Shown piece by piece: positions 8,657-17,855 of a stretch of DNA of 64,000 bases. A program made the translations under genes and the position numbers. The notes under the pieces were generated by a model, which saw only the letters and a program-made list of their open reading frames with translations, was not told the origin of the DNA and did no database searches. How positions within the stretch are numbered: the first letter of the stretch is position 1; every line of letters begins with the position of its first letter. Origin of the DNA: Salinispora oceanensis (GTDB taxonomy: Bacteria; Actinomycetota; Actinomycetes; Mycobacteriales; Micromonosporaceae); NCBI RefSeq assembly GCF_000383575.1, contig NZ_KB911579.1:4673424-4737423 (forward strand). Direction: 5' to 3'.

Positions 8657-9637
8657 TTACATGCGGATGGCCTGCGACTGGTAGGGCTCTTCGAGGTATT
8701 CAATCTGCTTCTCGGTCAGCGTAACGTCGACCGCCGCGACGGCATCGTCAATGTGCCGTTCCTTGGTGGCCCCGACGATGGGGGCGGTCACTCCAGACTT
8801 ACTCAGCAGCCAGGCGAGGCCGATCTGTGCTGGTGGAAGAGCGCACTCCTGGGCGACCTGGGCCACCCGTTGGAGGATCGGCTCGTCGCCGCGCCCGTAC
8901 AACTCCTCCCGGCGGTCGGCGTCGCCGCTGGACTCGCGAGCGGTGGCCGCTTCCTCGGTCGCTCCGGCGCGGGCGACCAGTCCACGGGCCAGCGGGCTCC
9001 ACGGGATGACGCCGACTCCCTGGTCGCGGCAGAGCGGGATCATCTCCCGCTCTTCTTCCCGGTAGAGCAGGTTGTAGTGATTCTGCATGGAAACGAACCG
9101 GGTCCATCCGGACATGTCGGCGGTGTGTTGCGCCTTGGCGAACTGCCAGGCGGCCATGCTGGAGGCACCGATGTACCGGGCCTTTCCGGCGCGCACCACC
9201 TCGTGCAAGGCCTCCATCGTTTCCTCGATCGGTGTCTGGTCGTCCCAGCGGTGGATCTGGTAAAGGTCCACATGATCGGTGCCGAGCCGGCGTAGCGACT
9301 CGTCGATGGCAGTGTGGATGTGCTTGCGGGACAACCCACCGTCGTTGGGTCCGCTGCCCATTGGAAAGAAGACCTTGGTGGCAAGCACGTAGTCGTCCCG
9401 CCGCGGGAAGATCTTGCCTAGCAGACGGCCGGTGACCTCCTCACTCGTTCCCGACGAGTACATGTTGGCGGTGTCGAAGAAGGTGACTCCGGCATCCACC
9501 GCCCGTCGGACGAGAGGTTCGGCGGCGTCCTCGGTGAGCACCCACCCATCGCTCTTGCTGCGATCGCCGTAGCTCATCATGCCCAGGCAGATCCGCGAGA
9601 CCTTCAGCCCTGTCCTGCCCAAACGTACGTACTGCAC
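8657..9637 (-). CDS. aldo/keto reductase
   Basis: The protein begins QYVRLGRTGLKVSRICLGMM, with catalytic Asp and Tyr in FFDTANMYSSG, Lys in VLATKVFFP and His in LYQIHRWD, the AKR tetrad. It is about 326 residues of TIM barrel and uses NADPH to reduce carbonyls; the closest type is the YajO/oxidoreductase group. I chose the GTG at 9637 because the run of seven G plus CGAG before it can act as a ribosome site and the protein then starts in the usual way. The ATG at 9655 is the alternative. The gene stands alone on the minus strand. Confidence 0.88.
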   Translation of the reverse strand: MQYVRLGRTGLKVSRICLGMMSYGDRSKSDGWVLTEDAAEPLVRRAVDAGVTFFDTANMYSSGTSEEVTGRLLGKIFPRRDDYVLATKVFFPMGSGPNDGGLSRKHIHTAIDESLRRLGTDHVDLYQIHRWDDQTPIEETMEALHEVVRAGKARYIGASSMAAWQFAKAQHTADMSGWTRFVSMQNHYNLLYREEEREMIPLCRDQGVGVIPWSPLARGLVARAGATEEAATARESSGDADRREELYGRGDEPILQRVAQVAQECALPPAQIGLAWLLSKSGVTAPIVGATKERHIDDAVAAVDVTLTEKQIEYLEEPYQSQAIRM

Positions 9638-9886
9638 TCGGCTCGCCCCCCCCATTCGACAACCAGACCACCGTGACCCTACGGGCCGGTGTGTGGTGGC
9701 ACGCACCACCTGAGACCTCCGTCACCTGAGGCTCTCGATCTGGTGTCTTCGAGGTGTCCCCACTCGGCTACCGGTGTGGCCCCGCGGTGCCGGCGGTGGG
9801 AGTGTCGTACCCCCTTCTTAGTCTGGGATCCGTCAAACGTTATGACCCGGCCCGGTTCCGCTGTCCGGTTCCCTGGAGGAGTTACG

Positions 9887-10255
9887 GTGCTCAACCACAT
9901 TGGCATCCATGTGCGCGACTTCGACGCCAGTCGCGCCTTTTACGATGCTGTCCTGGCCACACTCGGGGGGCGACGCCTGTTGGAGTCCTCGACTCAGGTC
10001 GGCTATGGCACCAGCGATCCTGACTTCTGGCTCTATCCGCTACGCGGCGCGGACGAGGGAGCCGAGGTGCACATCGCCTTGACCGCCGCTGACCGGGCTA
10101 CCGTGCGGGCGTTCCACGACGCCGCGGTGGTGGCCGGGGCGGAGGTGCTGCATGAACCCAGGGTCTGGCCGGAATATCACCCGAACTACTTCGGTGCTTT
10201 CGTCCGTGATCCGGATGGCAACAACCTCGAGGCGGTCTGCCACGAGCCGGAGTGA
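9887..10255 (+). CDS. VOC family (glyoxalase/dioxygenase-like) protein
   Basis: A 122-residue protein starting at a GTG (GGAGGA lies 6 bp upstream) with LNHIGIHVRDFDASRAFYDA and ending FGAFVRDPDGNNLEAVCHEP, the paired beta-alpha-beta modules of the vicinal oxygen chelate fold. The metal ligands His (NHIGIH) and Glu (LEAV) are present. The substrate is unknown. A remnant of an alpha/beta hydrolase follows immediately. Confidence 0.85.
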   Translation: MLNHIGIHVRDFDASRAFYDAVLATLGGRRLLESSTQVGYGTSDPDFWLYPLRGADEGAEVHIALTAADRATVRAFHDAAVVAGAEVLHEPRVWPEYHPNYFGAFVRDPDGNNLEAVCHEPE

Positions 10256-10261
10256 TCGCCT

Positions 10262-10540
10262 CCCGGCTACGCCTGGCACACACGGGGACCGGTGACACGG
10301 TCGTCCTGCGGCATTCCTCGGCGTGCGATCGGCGGAAGTGAGACCCCCAGTGGCAGTCGCTGCTGGACGCAAGGCCCTGGTTGATGCCGACGACCTGGTC
10401 TACTTCCAGCAGGTCGCCACCGACCTCGCCGACCGCCTCTCCGACACCCGGCACCTACCACTGCCGTGGACGGGCACCTCTCGAGCCTTGAACGCCCCGC
10501 CGAGACCGCGACGCTCCTCCAGGACTACCTGAACGCGTGA
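10262..10540 (+). pseudogene. alpha/beta hydrolase remnant (N-terminus joined to C-terminus)
   Basis: The reading begins RLRLAHTGTGDTVVLRHSSA CDRRK then stops; this matches the first strand and HG-loop region of alpha/beta hydrolases. Soon after, another frame gives LVDADDLVYFQQVATDLADR and LPLPWTG, and after one more shift GHLSSLERPAETATLLQDYL, which is the conserved end holding the catalytic His. The central ~180 residues with the nucleophile are gone. The gene is dead. It lies directly after the VOC gene. Confidence 0.55.
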
Positions 10541-10560
10541 AGCCGCGAACGCGCCGGAGC

Positions 10561-10986
10561 TCAGCCGGTCGGTGGCTCATCGGCGCCCGCGGTCTTGGCC
10601 GCGTCGGCCTCCTCCTTGGTGCGGTGCACCGCCTGGTCGGCGTGCTGCGGCGGGCTGTAGATCGTGTAGAGCACCAACGGGTTCTGCCCGGTGTTGACGA
10701 AGTTGTGCCTGGTGCCCGCCGGTACCACGATCTGACTACTCCGAACGATTTCGCGCTTCTCGCCGGCAACCCGAGCTTCACCGGCGCCGCTGACGAAGGT
10801 CAGAATCTGGTCCGCATTTTCGTGCACCTCGTCGCCGATCTCACCCCCGGGCGGGATTGTCATGACCACCAGTTGGAGGTGCTTACCAGTCCACAGCACC
10901 CTTCGGAAATCCGGATTCTTCTCAGCCACCGTCACGATCGTGTTATCAATCATGCCCTGCCCATACCCGTTACGGCCGAACACCAT
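10561..10986 (-). CDS. cupin domain protein
   Basis: A single-domain cupin of about 141 residues: LVVMTIPPGGEIGDEVHENA DQ is cupin motif 1 (metal-binding His and Glu) and IVVPAGTRHNFVNTGQNPLV is motif 2. The start may be 10986 or the internal ATG at 10953. It is the last gene of a minus-strand TetR-SDR-cupin operon, with 43 bp between it and the SDR. Function could be a small-molecule isomerase or dioxygenase; nothing in the sequence decides. Confidence 0.8.
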   Translation of the reverse strand: MVFGRNGYGQGMIDNTIVTVAEKNPDFRRVLWTGKHLQLVVMTIPPGGEIGDEVHENADQILTFVSGAGEARVAGEKREIVRSSQIVVPAGTRHNFVNTGQNPLVLYTIYSPPQHADQAVHRTKEEADAAKTAGADEPPTG

Positions 10987-11029
10987 GCCGTTCCCACCAA
11001 GGTGCGTCTGCGGCGGTAGCGGCCTCGGG

Positions 11030-11941
11030 TCAAAGTGGCTCCCCGAGGGGCCCGTACTGTTCGGCCAGGTTTTCGGCCCAGTGGGCGGCGAAGTCCGGTT
11101 GGCTGCCGTCGGCGTCGGTGAACCCGTACTCCCGGTAGAGGCCCCAGGTTGCCAGGGCACGGCCGGTCTTGGCCAGGATGTTGGGGTCCGCGGCCAGTGC
11201 GGCGACAGCCCGACCGAGGTAGGCCGGGGTTTCGGAGTGGGCGAAGTTCGGGTCCTGGGCTACCCCGTCGCGCCAGTTGGCCTCGGTGACACCGAAGTGT
11301 TCCAGCATGGCCTCCGAACGGAGAAAGCCCGGCGTGATGGCTACGGCCGCCACGCCGTGGGGCTTGAGCTCGGCCGCCTGGGCGACGGCGAGGCGGATGA
11401 CCGCGGACTTCGCCAGATCGTAGAAGAGGCTGCCGCGGTAGCGGGCGGTGTTGCCGTCGGTCACCTCCACCACCAGGCCGCTGCGGCGGGCGACCAGGAG
11501 GGGGAGCGCGTACCGGCTGGTGATGATGTGGGTCTCCACCGCCTGCCGCAGCAACCGCAGACCGGTGTCCAGCTCCTGTTCCCACAGTGGATGCTCCCAG
11601 TCGGTGAGCGGATCGCCGCCCCACACCGAATTGACCATGATGTCGAGCTGGCCGTCCTGCTCGGTGGCGATCTGGTGGATGAGCGCCTGGACCTCGTCAG
11701 GACGGCTGTGGTCGGTCCGAACCGGAATACCCAGTCCGCCTGCGGCGGTGACGCGCTCGGCGGTCTGCTCGATGGTCTCCGGGCGGGCCAGGTCGGAGCG
11801 TTCACCGGCGCTGCTTCGTCCGGTGACGTACACCGTTGCGCCGGCGGCGCCGAGCTCGATGGCGATGCCCCGTCCGCCGCCGCGGGTGCCGCCGGCGACC
11901 AGGGCCACCTTTCCGGCCAGCGGGCGTTCCTCCGTCGTCAT
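11030..11941 (-). CDS. short-chain dehydrogenase/reductase
   Basis: The Rossmann glycine motif is KVALVAGGTRGGGRGIAIEL near residue 11; the active-site Tyr and Lys are in SLFYDLAKSAVIRL (YxxxK). The usual NAG strand appears as IMVNSVWGGD. At 303 residues it is a little longer than classical SDRs. It overlaps the TetR gene stop by 4 bp (ATGA), so the regulator and reductase are coupled. The substrate is unknown. Confidence 0.87.
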   Translation of the reverse strand: MTTEERPLAGKVALVAGGTRGGGRGIAIELGAAGATVYVTGRSSAGERSDLARPETIEQTAERVTAAGGLGIPVRTDHSRPDEVQALIHQIATEQDGQLDIMVNSVWGGDPLTDWEHPLWEQELDTGLRLLRQAVETHIITSRYALPLLVARRSGLVVEVTDGNTARYRGSLFYDLAKSAVIRLAVAQAAELKPHGVAAVAITPGFLRSEAMLEHFGVTEANWRDGVAQDPNFAHSETPAYLGRAVAALAADPNILAKTGRALATWGLYREYGFTDADGSQPDFAAHWAENLAEQYGPLGEPL

Positions 11942-12570
11942 GACTCCTCCAAATCAGGGTTGGCGTGCGGCGGCAGGTAGGGTGCCAGCACGGCGTCGAG
12001 TTCCTGCCGGAGCCGCTGTTCGAGGCCGCCTTCGCGCTCCAGCGCCCAGTTCAGACCGACGCCGGCGGTGACCGCCTGCACCGTGCGGGCCAGTGCTGCC
12101 GGGCTGCGGTTGGTGCGGAGCTCACCGGTGCCCGCTGCCTCCGTGAGTAGCTGCTCGATCATTCGTTGCTGAGTGTGGTGAATGGCCAGGGCACGTTCGT
12201 AGAGCTGCGGATCACCAAGATCCATGCACAGGAACGCCAGGTGATTGGCGTAGCTCTCCGGGGTGCTCAGCGCCGCCACGGACCGCACCATCAGCGTCGC
12301 CAAGGCCCCGAGCGCCGAATCGTGCGTGCGACGCACGTGCCCAACCAGCTCGCTGATGTCCTTCTCCGCCTGATCGGCGAGGGCGAGGAGCAGGCCATGT
12401 TTGGAGCCGAAGCGTTGCACCAGGGTCGCCGGGACCAGTCCGACCTCGCGCGCGACGGCGGCCAAGGTGAGACCCGCCGGACCCACCTGACCCATGACCT
12501 GCGTCGTCGCATGAAGGATCACCGCATCGTCAACTCCGCGCGGGCGTCCCACCGGCACCATCCCCAACAT
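11938..12570 (-). CDS. TetR family regulator of the SDR-cupin operon
   Basis: The helix-turn-helix lies at LTLAAVAREVGLVPATLVQR F near residues 30-52, followed by a C-terminal domain with conserved TetR helices. I prefer the ATG at 12570 (MLGMVPVGRPRGV) over 12588 because a palindromic operator at 12576-12589 would overlap the longer version. It is the first gene of the operon and overlaps the SDR gene by 4 bp, so autoregulation is likely. Confidence 0.85.
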   Translation of the reverse strand: MLGMVPVGRPRGVDDAVILHATTQVMGQVGPAGLTLAAVAREVGLVPATLVQRFGSKHGLLLALADQAEKDISELVGHVRRTHDSALGALATLMVRSVAALSTPESYANHLAFLCMDLGDPQLYERALAIHHTQQRMIEQLLTEAAGTGELRTNRSPAALARTVQAVTAGVGLNWALEREGGLEQRLRQELDAVLAPYLPPHANPDLEES

Positions 12571-12575
12571 TAGTA

Positions 12576-12589
12576 AATGACTGTTCATT
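12576..12589. promoter_or_regulatory. candidate TetR operator (AATGA-CTGT-TCATT)
   Basis: A perfect 14-bp palindrome with 5-bp arms directly precedes the ATG at 12570. It closely resembles well-known TetR-family operators of the form TGAACnGTCA. Binding by the adjacent TetR protein is inferred. Confidence 0.5.
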
Positions 12590-12668
12590 CATTAAAACAG
12601 GTGGAGCCGTCCCGGGCAAATCTCGCCGCTGCCGGTAGCCGCGTCCGCTGGTCAGGGCCGACTTGCCA

Positions 12669-13970
12669 TCACCGCTGCCGTAGTTCGCGGCTGGCGAAGC
12701 CGTAGCCGAACGCCGCCAACAGCGCTGCCGCCGTGGCGAGGAAGATCGCCATGCTGCCATAGGCTTCGGCCACCAGACCAGCGGCGATGGTGGAGAGCGG
12801 AAACAGACTCAACGCGGCGAAGACGATCGCGCTCATCACCCGGCCAAGTAGGTGCGGCGCAGTGCTCTGCTGCACGATCGTAATCACCAGTACGTTCGTG
12901 ACGGTGCTGGCGAGGCCGGCCACCGAAAGCGCCACCACAGCGCCGAGATAGCCGGCTAAGGGCACCAACGCGACAGCCACACCCAACACCAGGCCCGATA
13001 CCATCGCCGTCGATCCGCGTCGGGGCAGCCCCGCCAAACCGGCGGAGCAGAGCCCACCCACCAGCGAGCCGGCCGTGAAGGCGGCGAGCAGACCGCCCAG
13101 CCCGCCCGCACCGGCGGCGAAGTCGTCGTTGTTCAGCGACGGTAGACCGACCCGGACCATTCCGCCGACGGTGAGGTTGGCGGTCGCGGTGACCAGCAGC
13201 ACGGTACGCAGCAGTGCCGACTCACGAAGTAGCTGCCAGAACCCGATCTCGGGACCAGCCAGCGGCGGAGTCCCGTCGGCCGGCTCCTGCGGCGGCGATG
13301 CGCCGCCACGTTTAGCGGCCGCCACCGGCAGGGCCGCGGCGCGCCCCACACCGCCGATCATCGCCAGGCAGGCCGCCGAAACGGCGAAGGTCACCGCGTC
13401 GACACCGAACGCCACCGCTGGCGAAAGGGCGATCACCACGAGCCCGGCCGCCCCCGGACCGATCATTCCGGCCGCGAAGGTAGCAGTGCTGTGCAACCCG
13501 TTGCCGGCCTGCAACTGCTCGGCGGGCAGTAGCCGCGGGGTGATCGCGTAGGCAGCGGGCTGGAACAGCCCGGCGCCCAGCCCGGTGCCCGCCACCAACA
13601 CCGCTACGGCGAACATGCCGCCAGCCCCGGTCACGGCGACCACGACGATGCCGGCGGTGAAGAGAACCCGAATCAGATCAGAGATCAGCATCACCGGCCA
13701 CGGGCCGATCCGGTCGGAGAAGATTCCGCCCAGCGGCGTCGTCACCAGCCGGCACAGCCCGTAGCCGGCCACCAGTAGGCCGAGATCGCGCGCGCCGCCG
13801 CCGAGCTGGTAGACCAGAAACGGAAGCGCCACCGTGTGAAAGGCATCGCCAAAGACAGAGATCAGTTCGGCCGCGAACAGCAGCCGGTAGCCGCGGGTGC
13901 GCAGGGGAGCGAAGCTGAGCTGCGGCCGGAACCGGCGAGTGAGGGAGGTGACCGCCGTAGCCTCAGCCAT
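12669..13970 (-). CDS. MFS transporter (likely exporter of the RiPP product)
   Basis: A 433-residue protein with about 12 hydrophobic segments beginning RTRGYRLLFAAELISVFGDA and the MFS loop GGIFSDRIGP. Related proteins are MFS exporters similar to enterobactin/macrolide efflux proteins. The ATG at 13970 overlaps the P450 stop by 8 bp, so it is coupled to the upstream biosynthetic genes. It is the last gene of the minus-strand RiPP operon, and export of the modified peptide or self-resistance is the natural role. Confidence 0.85.
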   Translation of the reverse strand: MAEATAVTSLTRRFRPQLSFAPLRTRGYRLLFAAELISVFGDAFHTVALPFLVYQLGGGARDLGLLVAGYGLCRLVTTPLGGIFSDRIGPWPVMLISDLIRVLFTAGIVVVAVTGAGGMFAVAVLVAGTGLGAGLFQPAAYAITPRLLPAEQLQAGNGLHSTATFAAGMIGPGAAGLVVIALSPAVAFGVDAVTFAVSAACLAMIGGVGRAAALPVAAAKRGGASPPQEPADGTPPLAGPEIGFWQLLRESALLRTVLLVTATANLTVGGMVRVGLPSLNNDDFAAGAGGLGGLLAAFTAGSLVGGLCSAGLAGLPRRGSTAMVSGLVLGVAVALVPLAGYLGAVVALSVAGLASTVTNVLVITIVQQSTAPHLLGRVMSAIVFAALSLFPLSTIAAGLVAEAYGSMAIFLATAAALLAAFGYGFASRELRQR

Positions 13971-15165
13971 GGAGGGATACCGGAAGTGACTCCAGTCCAC
14001 GCAACATGATCGTGTCTCGCCATTGAAGCTGGCGCACCTCGGTGGCGAGCGCCAGCTTCGGATGCCGCCGCAGCAAGGCGCCGAGAGCCACCTCACCTTC
14101 GAGTTTGCCGAGAAACGCGCCGAGGCAACGGTGCAGGCCGTGGCCGAAGGCGAGATGTCCGGTGTCGCGCCGGTCGAGGATCAACCGGTCGGCGTCTGGA
14201 AAGCGGTCGGGGTCCCGGTTGGCGCCCCCGAGCGACACCAGCACCAGCTCACCGGCGGGAATCACGACATCGTCAACAGTGACCGGCGTGGTGGTGAAAC
14301 GTAGCGTTGCCATGGCGACCGGGGACTCGTAGCGGAGGAATTCGTCTATCGCCTCCGGCAGTGCGTGCCGGTTCGCCAGCAGCCACCGGTGCTGGTCGGG
14401 ATTGCGCAACAGGGCGAGGGTGGCGGTGCCGAGCAGGTTGACGGTCGTCTCGTGCCCGCCGATCAGGAGCAGGAAGACCATGCCGACGATTTCGTCGTCG
14501 GTGAGCTGGCCCGCGTCACGCGCGGCCAACAACTCCGTCAGGAGGTCGTCGCCGGGCCGGGAGCGTCGTATTCGTAGCTGAACCGCGATGTAGTCGGTCA
14601 TTTCCCGCAGCGCCGTGGCGAAGACGGCAGGATCGTCGTCGTGCGTCAGGATCGCGGTCGACCAGGACCGGTAGGCGTTTCGCTCCTCGGCTGGGAAGCC
14701 GAGCAGCTCACAGATGACCAACATCGGCAGTGGGAAGGCGAGGTCCTGCACCAGGTCCACCGTCTTTCGACCGGCGAGCCCGTCCAGCAACGAGGTGGTG
14801 ATCCGTTCCACCAGTGGCCGCATCGCCGCCACCCGCCGAGCGGTGAACGCGCCCTGAACGTGGCGCCGCAACCGGGTGTGGTCCGGTGGGTCGCTGTTGA
14901 GCATGTGGACGATGTCACCGCCGAGGGTAACCCCGGCCACCCGGTTGTCGGCCAGGGCCTGGGCGCGGCGGGCGTCCTGCCCGAATCGTGGGTCGGCCAG
15001 CGCCGCCCGCACCTCCCGGTAGCGGGCGATGACCCACATCGGAACGCCTTCGTCGCTGTGCAGGATCGATACCGGTCCGTTGGCGCGGATGCGGGCCAAC
15101 GTCGGGTACGGATCGGCGATATATGGCACCGGTGGCGGGGCCGACGTGCCGGTCACGGTCTCCAC
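13963..15165 (-). CDS. cytochrome P450 in the RiPP operon
   Basis: Heme-ligand motif FGHGLHRCLGAFLG, I-helix GGHETTVN and K-helix EFLRYESP are all present, so the enzyme should be active. It is a class I bacterial P450 of about 400 residues that needs ferredoxin partners, none of which are encoded nearby. I chose the GTG at 15165, preceded by AGGAGA; the GTG at 15156 is also possible. It lies 44 bp after the DUF5825 gene and overlaps the MFS gene. It probably hydroxylates or cross-links the peptide product. Confidence 0.88.
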   Translation of the reverse strand: METVTGTSAPPPVPYIADPYPTLARIRANGPVSILHSDEGVPMWVIARYREVRAALADPRFGQDARRAQALADNRVAGVTLGGDIVHMLNSDPPDHTRLRRHVQGAFTARRVAAMRPLVERITTSLLDGLAGRKTVDLVQDLAFPLPMLVICELLGFPAEERNAYRSWSTAILTHDDDPAVFATALREMTDYIAVQLRIRRSRPGDDLLTELLAARDAGQLTDDEIVGMVFLLLIGGHETTVNLLGTATLALLRNPDQHRWLLANRHALPEAIDEFLRYESPVAMATLRFTTTPVTVDDVVIPAGELVLVSLGGANRDPDRFPDADRLILDRRDTGHLAFGHGLHRCLGAFLGKLEGEVALGALLRRHPKLALATEVRQLQWRDTIMLRGLESLPVSLHG

Positions 15166-15209
15166 GGCTCTCCTAGCGGTCGGGGTGGCGGTCGGCGAGA
15201 GAAGCCTGC

Positions 15210-15887
15210 CTAGACGCTCAGGGCAGGAGAAGGCCACCGGTACGCCGGGGTCGGCAGCCACCACAGATACCCGGACTGCTCGGCGATCAGCCGTGCCTCG
15301 GTCAACTCCCGGCGTACGGGAACGGGTAGCTGCCCGGCCGGGACACCCTCCGCCAACTCGGTGATCGCCGTCAGGTGCGCTGGTTCGTCGATGGTGTACA
15401 TCTCCAGGGTGCCGAGCCGCCGGTCGCGTACCTCAGTGAACCCTGGACCCCGCCGGGACAGACACATCCCCAGAAAGAACGACGTCTGCCAGCCCCGAAC
15501 CGCCGCATCGTCACCGACACCATCCACTCGAGCCGGCGGATACAGATGGTTGAACAATCCTCGACCCGCGCAGCCGTCGTGACAACGGGCGACCCATTCG
15601 ACCGAGATCGCGTAGGCGGTCAGCTCCCGGAGCAACACCAGGGTGCGGGCGGCGGCGACGCCCGCGTCCGGACACAGGTCGACCGGGTCGGCGAGCCGGA
15701 CCTGCCGGACGCCGAGGTGGTAGAACTCCGCGACGAGGGGTTCCCACGCGCCGGTGATCCGTCGCGTACCGAGAGACATTCCCGGGACCCGGGCGGTGGT
15801 GGGCTCGTAGTCGCGGGATAATTCGATCTCGACCCCGCTTGCGCTCCACTCGGTCATCCCGGCGAGCTCAGGCGACGACGGTGGCAC
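15210..15887 (-). CDS. DUF5825 family protein
   Basis: A protein of up to 225 residues with a conserved middle (VRQVRLADPVDLCPDAGVAA, then VEWVARC) and end (AEQSGYLWWLPTPAYRWPS). DUF5825 proteins of actinobacteria are found beside RiPP-maturation radical SAM proteins, as here. The function is not known; a peptide-recognition or partner role is likely. It overlaps the radical SAM gene by 20 bp if 15887 is used; the ATG at 15857 would leave a 10-bp gap. Confidence 0.7.
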   Translation of the reverse strand: MPPSSPELAGMTEWSASGVEIELSRDYEPTTARVPGMSLGTRRITGAWEPLVAEFYHLGVRQVRLADPVDLCPDAGVAAARTLVLLRELTAYAISVEWVARCHDGCAGRGLFNHLYPPARVDGVGDDAAVRGWQTSFFLGMCLSRRGPGFTEVRDRRLGTLEMYTIDEPAHLTAITELAEGVPAGQLPVPVRRELTEARLIAEQSGYLWWLPTPAYRWPSPALSV

Positions 15888-17772
15888 GCGATTCCTCCTC
15901 GAGTCGCCGGGCGACAGCTCTACGGTGATCGATCCGAGTCAGTACCTGGTTGTTGGACTCCACGGCGAGGTGCACCTGGTAGCCACCGTCGTGAAACAGC
16001 AGGCCCAGCGCCGTCCACCGGGACAGCAGCGGCTCGACGGCCGTCGCCCCGCCGGGTACCTTCGCGACGAGGGTCGCGACCGTACGGGGCTGGCCCAGGA
16101 GCCGAAACAGTTCGATCTCGGCGGGTGTGGCCAGCTCCAGCACGGTCCAGTCGTAGCTGGCGCGTCGGCTGACCAACACGATCCGGTCGGCAAGCTCCTG
16201 GTACGTGAGCCGGCTGACCGGATACTGCGCCTGCCAGCTGCCGAGTGCCGCTTCGAGGTCGGCGGCCTGGGCCCCGTCGATGCCCTTCGGCGCCGACGTG
16301 AAGACGTACGCCAGGTCGGCGAGTTCGGCCTCGGGCAGCTGGTAGATCTCGGTGTACTGGGGCGCCGGCCGCAGGGTCGCGAACCCCAGTTCCGGGCGGT
16401 CAAAGTAGGGGCTGTACCGCTCGATGGCGATCCGGGTGGAGCTGATCGGCGGCTCCAGATGGTGCAGGGCCGGCAGCTGCGCGACGATGCTGGTGTAGTC
16501 CTGCGCCGTCTCACCGGGGAACCCATACAGGTAATTCCAGCTCGCAGTAACCCCGGCACTCTGCGCGTCGCGCAACGCCCGTACGTTCTGGCAACCGGTG
16601 ACACCCTTGTCCATCAGCCGCAGCACGTTGCTGCTGAGGCTTTCCACCCCGGGCTGGACCTGCACCGCACCGCCGTCGCTCAGCTGCTGGAAGTGGTGCC
16701 GGCGCAGGTTGGCCTTGACTTCGAAGTGGAGGCGCAGATCGTACTCCGATTCGGCCAGCCATCGCAGCACCGTGTCGAAGTAGGCCATGTCCAGGATGTT
16801 GTCCACGACGATGAAGTCGAGCAGTTGGTGGCGGCGTGCCAGGTCGAGAAGCTCGTCGAGGAACCGGGCTGGGCTCTTGCTGCGAAACTGCATGAACGAC
16901 CCGTTGAGGCCGCAGAACGTACAGTGGTGCTTCTCGCCCCACCAGCAACCGCGGGAGCCTTCAACGACCAGTTTGGGCGCTACCCAGTCCGCCGCCACCG
17001 AGGTGTCCAGTCGCTCCAGGTAACCGGTGTAGTCGGGCGCGACGATGTGGGTTGGTGGCAGGGGAGTGGACGACATCGGGTTGGCCCGTCCCGCCCCTTC
17101 CCGGTCCCGCCAGCACAGGCCGGCGATCCTGGCCAACTCCATCCGGTCGGGTGCGGCGGTCAGCGGATCGAGCGCTTCCAACAGGTGCGGGAAGGCGACC
17201 TCGCCCTCACCCCGTACGACGTAGTCGACGTAGGGGAAGTTGCGGTGCAGCGCCGCCCCCTGCGGCCCATCGCAGTTGGCGCCACCGAACACGATCCGGG
17301 TCTGCGGCCGTAGTTGTTTTAGCAGCCGGGCGACGGCGAGGCTGGCGGTGTTCTGCTGGAACGTGGTGGTGAAACCGACGACATCGGGCGTCATCGCCGC
17401 CAGTTCGGTCGCGAGCCCCCAGATGAATTCGGGCACCACCTGGTGTATCGATCCGGTCCGGGCGATCTCGGCGTCGGCCGTGCCGTTGCTGGTCAGCAGC
17501 CGGGCGTAGGAGTCGAACGATCGGTCTGCGTCGTCGAGCAGGCCGGAGAAGACCCAGTCGCCGGCGCCGAGGAAGTAGGAGGATTCCGAGAAGTACTGAT
17601 AGTCGGCCAACGTGAGGTTGGTGGCTCGGGCCGCCCAGTCGACGAAGTCGAGGTTCGCGTAGCGGACCTCGACTTCGTGGCCACCGCGGCTGGCTGCCGT
17701 ACGCAGGATGCCCAGCGCCAGCGACGGAACATCGATCGAACCCCACGGCATGCTGACCAGGACGACCTTCAT
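15868..17772 (-). CDS. RiPP maturation radical SAM protein (B12-binding, C-methyltransferase type)
   Basis: 634 residues. The N-terminal ~220 residues form a B12-binding-like Rossmann domain (VVGFTTTFQQNTASLAVARL, RIVFGGANCDGPQGAALHRN, YVVRGEGEVAFPHLLEAL). The radical SAM cluster motif SRGCWWGEKHHCTFCGLNG (C-x7-C-x2-C), near residue 275, is the hallmark of the family called RiPP maturation radical SAM protein 1. A RiPP-associated C-terminal extension follows. Members install C-methyl or related changes on ribosomal peptides. It lies 83 bp after the candidate precursor, across a strong hairpin. Confidence 0.85.
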   Translation of the reverse strand: MKVVLVSMPWGSIDVPSLALGILRTAASRGGHEVEVRYANLDFVDWAARATNLTLADYQYFSESSYFLGAGDWVFSGLLDDADRSFDSYARLLTSNGTADAEIARTGSIHQVVPEFIWGLATELAAMTPDVVGFTTTFQQNTASLAVARLLKQLRPQTRIVFGGANCDGPQGAALHRNFPYVDYVVRGEGEVAFPHLLEALDPLTAAPDRMELARIAGLCWRDREGAGRANPMSSTPLPPTHIVAPDYTGYLERLDTSVAADWVAPKLVVEGSRGCWWGEKHHCTFCGLNGSFMQFRSKSPARFLDELLDLARRHQLLDFIVVDNILDMAYFDTVLRWLAESEYDLRLHFEVKANLRRHHFQQLSDGGAVQVQPGVESLSSNVLRLMDKGVTGCQNVRALRDAQSAGVTASWNYLYGFPGETAQDYTSIVAQLPALHHLEPPISSTRIAIERYSPYFDRPELGFATLRPAPQYTEIYQLPEAELADLAYVFTSAPKGIDGAQAADLEAALGSWQAQYPVSRLTYQELADRIVLVSRRASYDWTVLELATPAEIELFRLLGQPRTVATLVAKVPGGATAVEPLLSRWTALGLLFHDGGYQVHLAVESNNQVLTRIDHRRAVARRLEEESRATVVA

Positions 17773-17792
17773 CGCGGATCCTTCCGTTGGTG

Positions 17793-17829
17793 GGCTTCGT
17801 TCCGGAGCGGGCTGCTCCGGAACGAAGCC
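17793..17829 (-). terminator. intra-operon hairpin between precursor and radical SAM gene
   Basis: GGCTTCGTTCCGGAGC and GCTCCGGAACGAAGCC form a perfect 16-bp stem around the 5-nt loop GGGCT. It lies 26 bp after the small gene's stop and 20 bp before the radical SAM start. Such partial terminators after RiPP precursors keep precursor mRNA in excess over enzyme mRNA. No T-run follows on either strand. Confidence 0.65.
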
Positions 17830-17855
17830 GTCGAACTCGCGGTCACCACCGGTGG

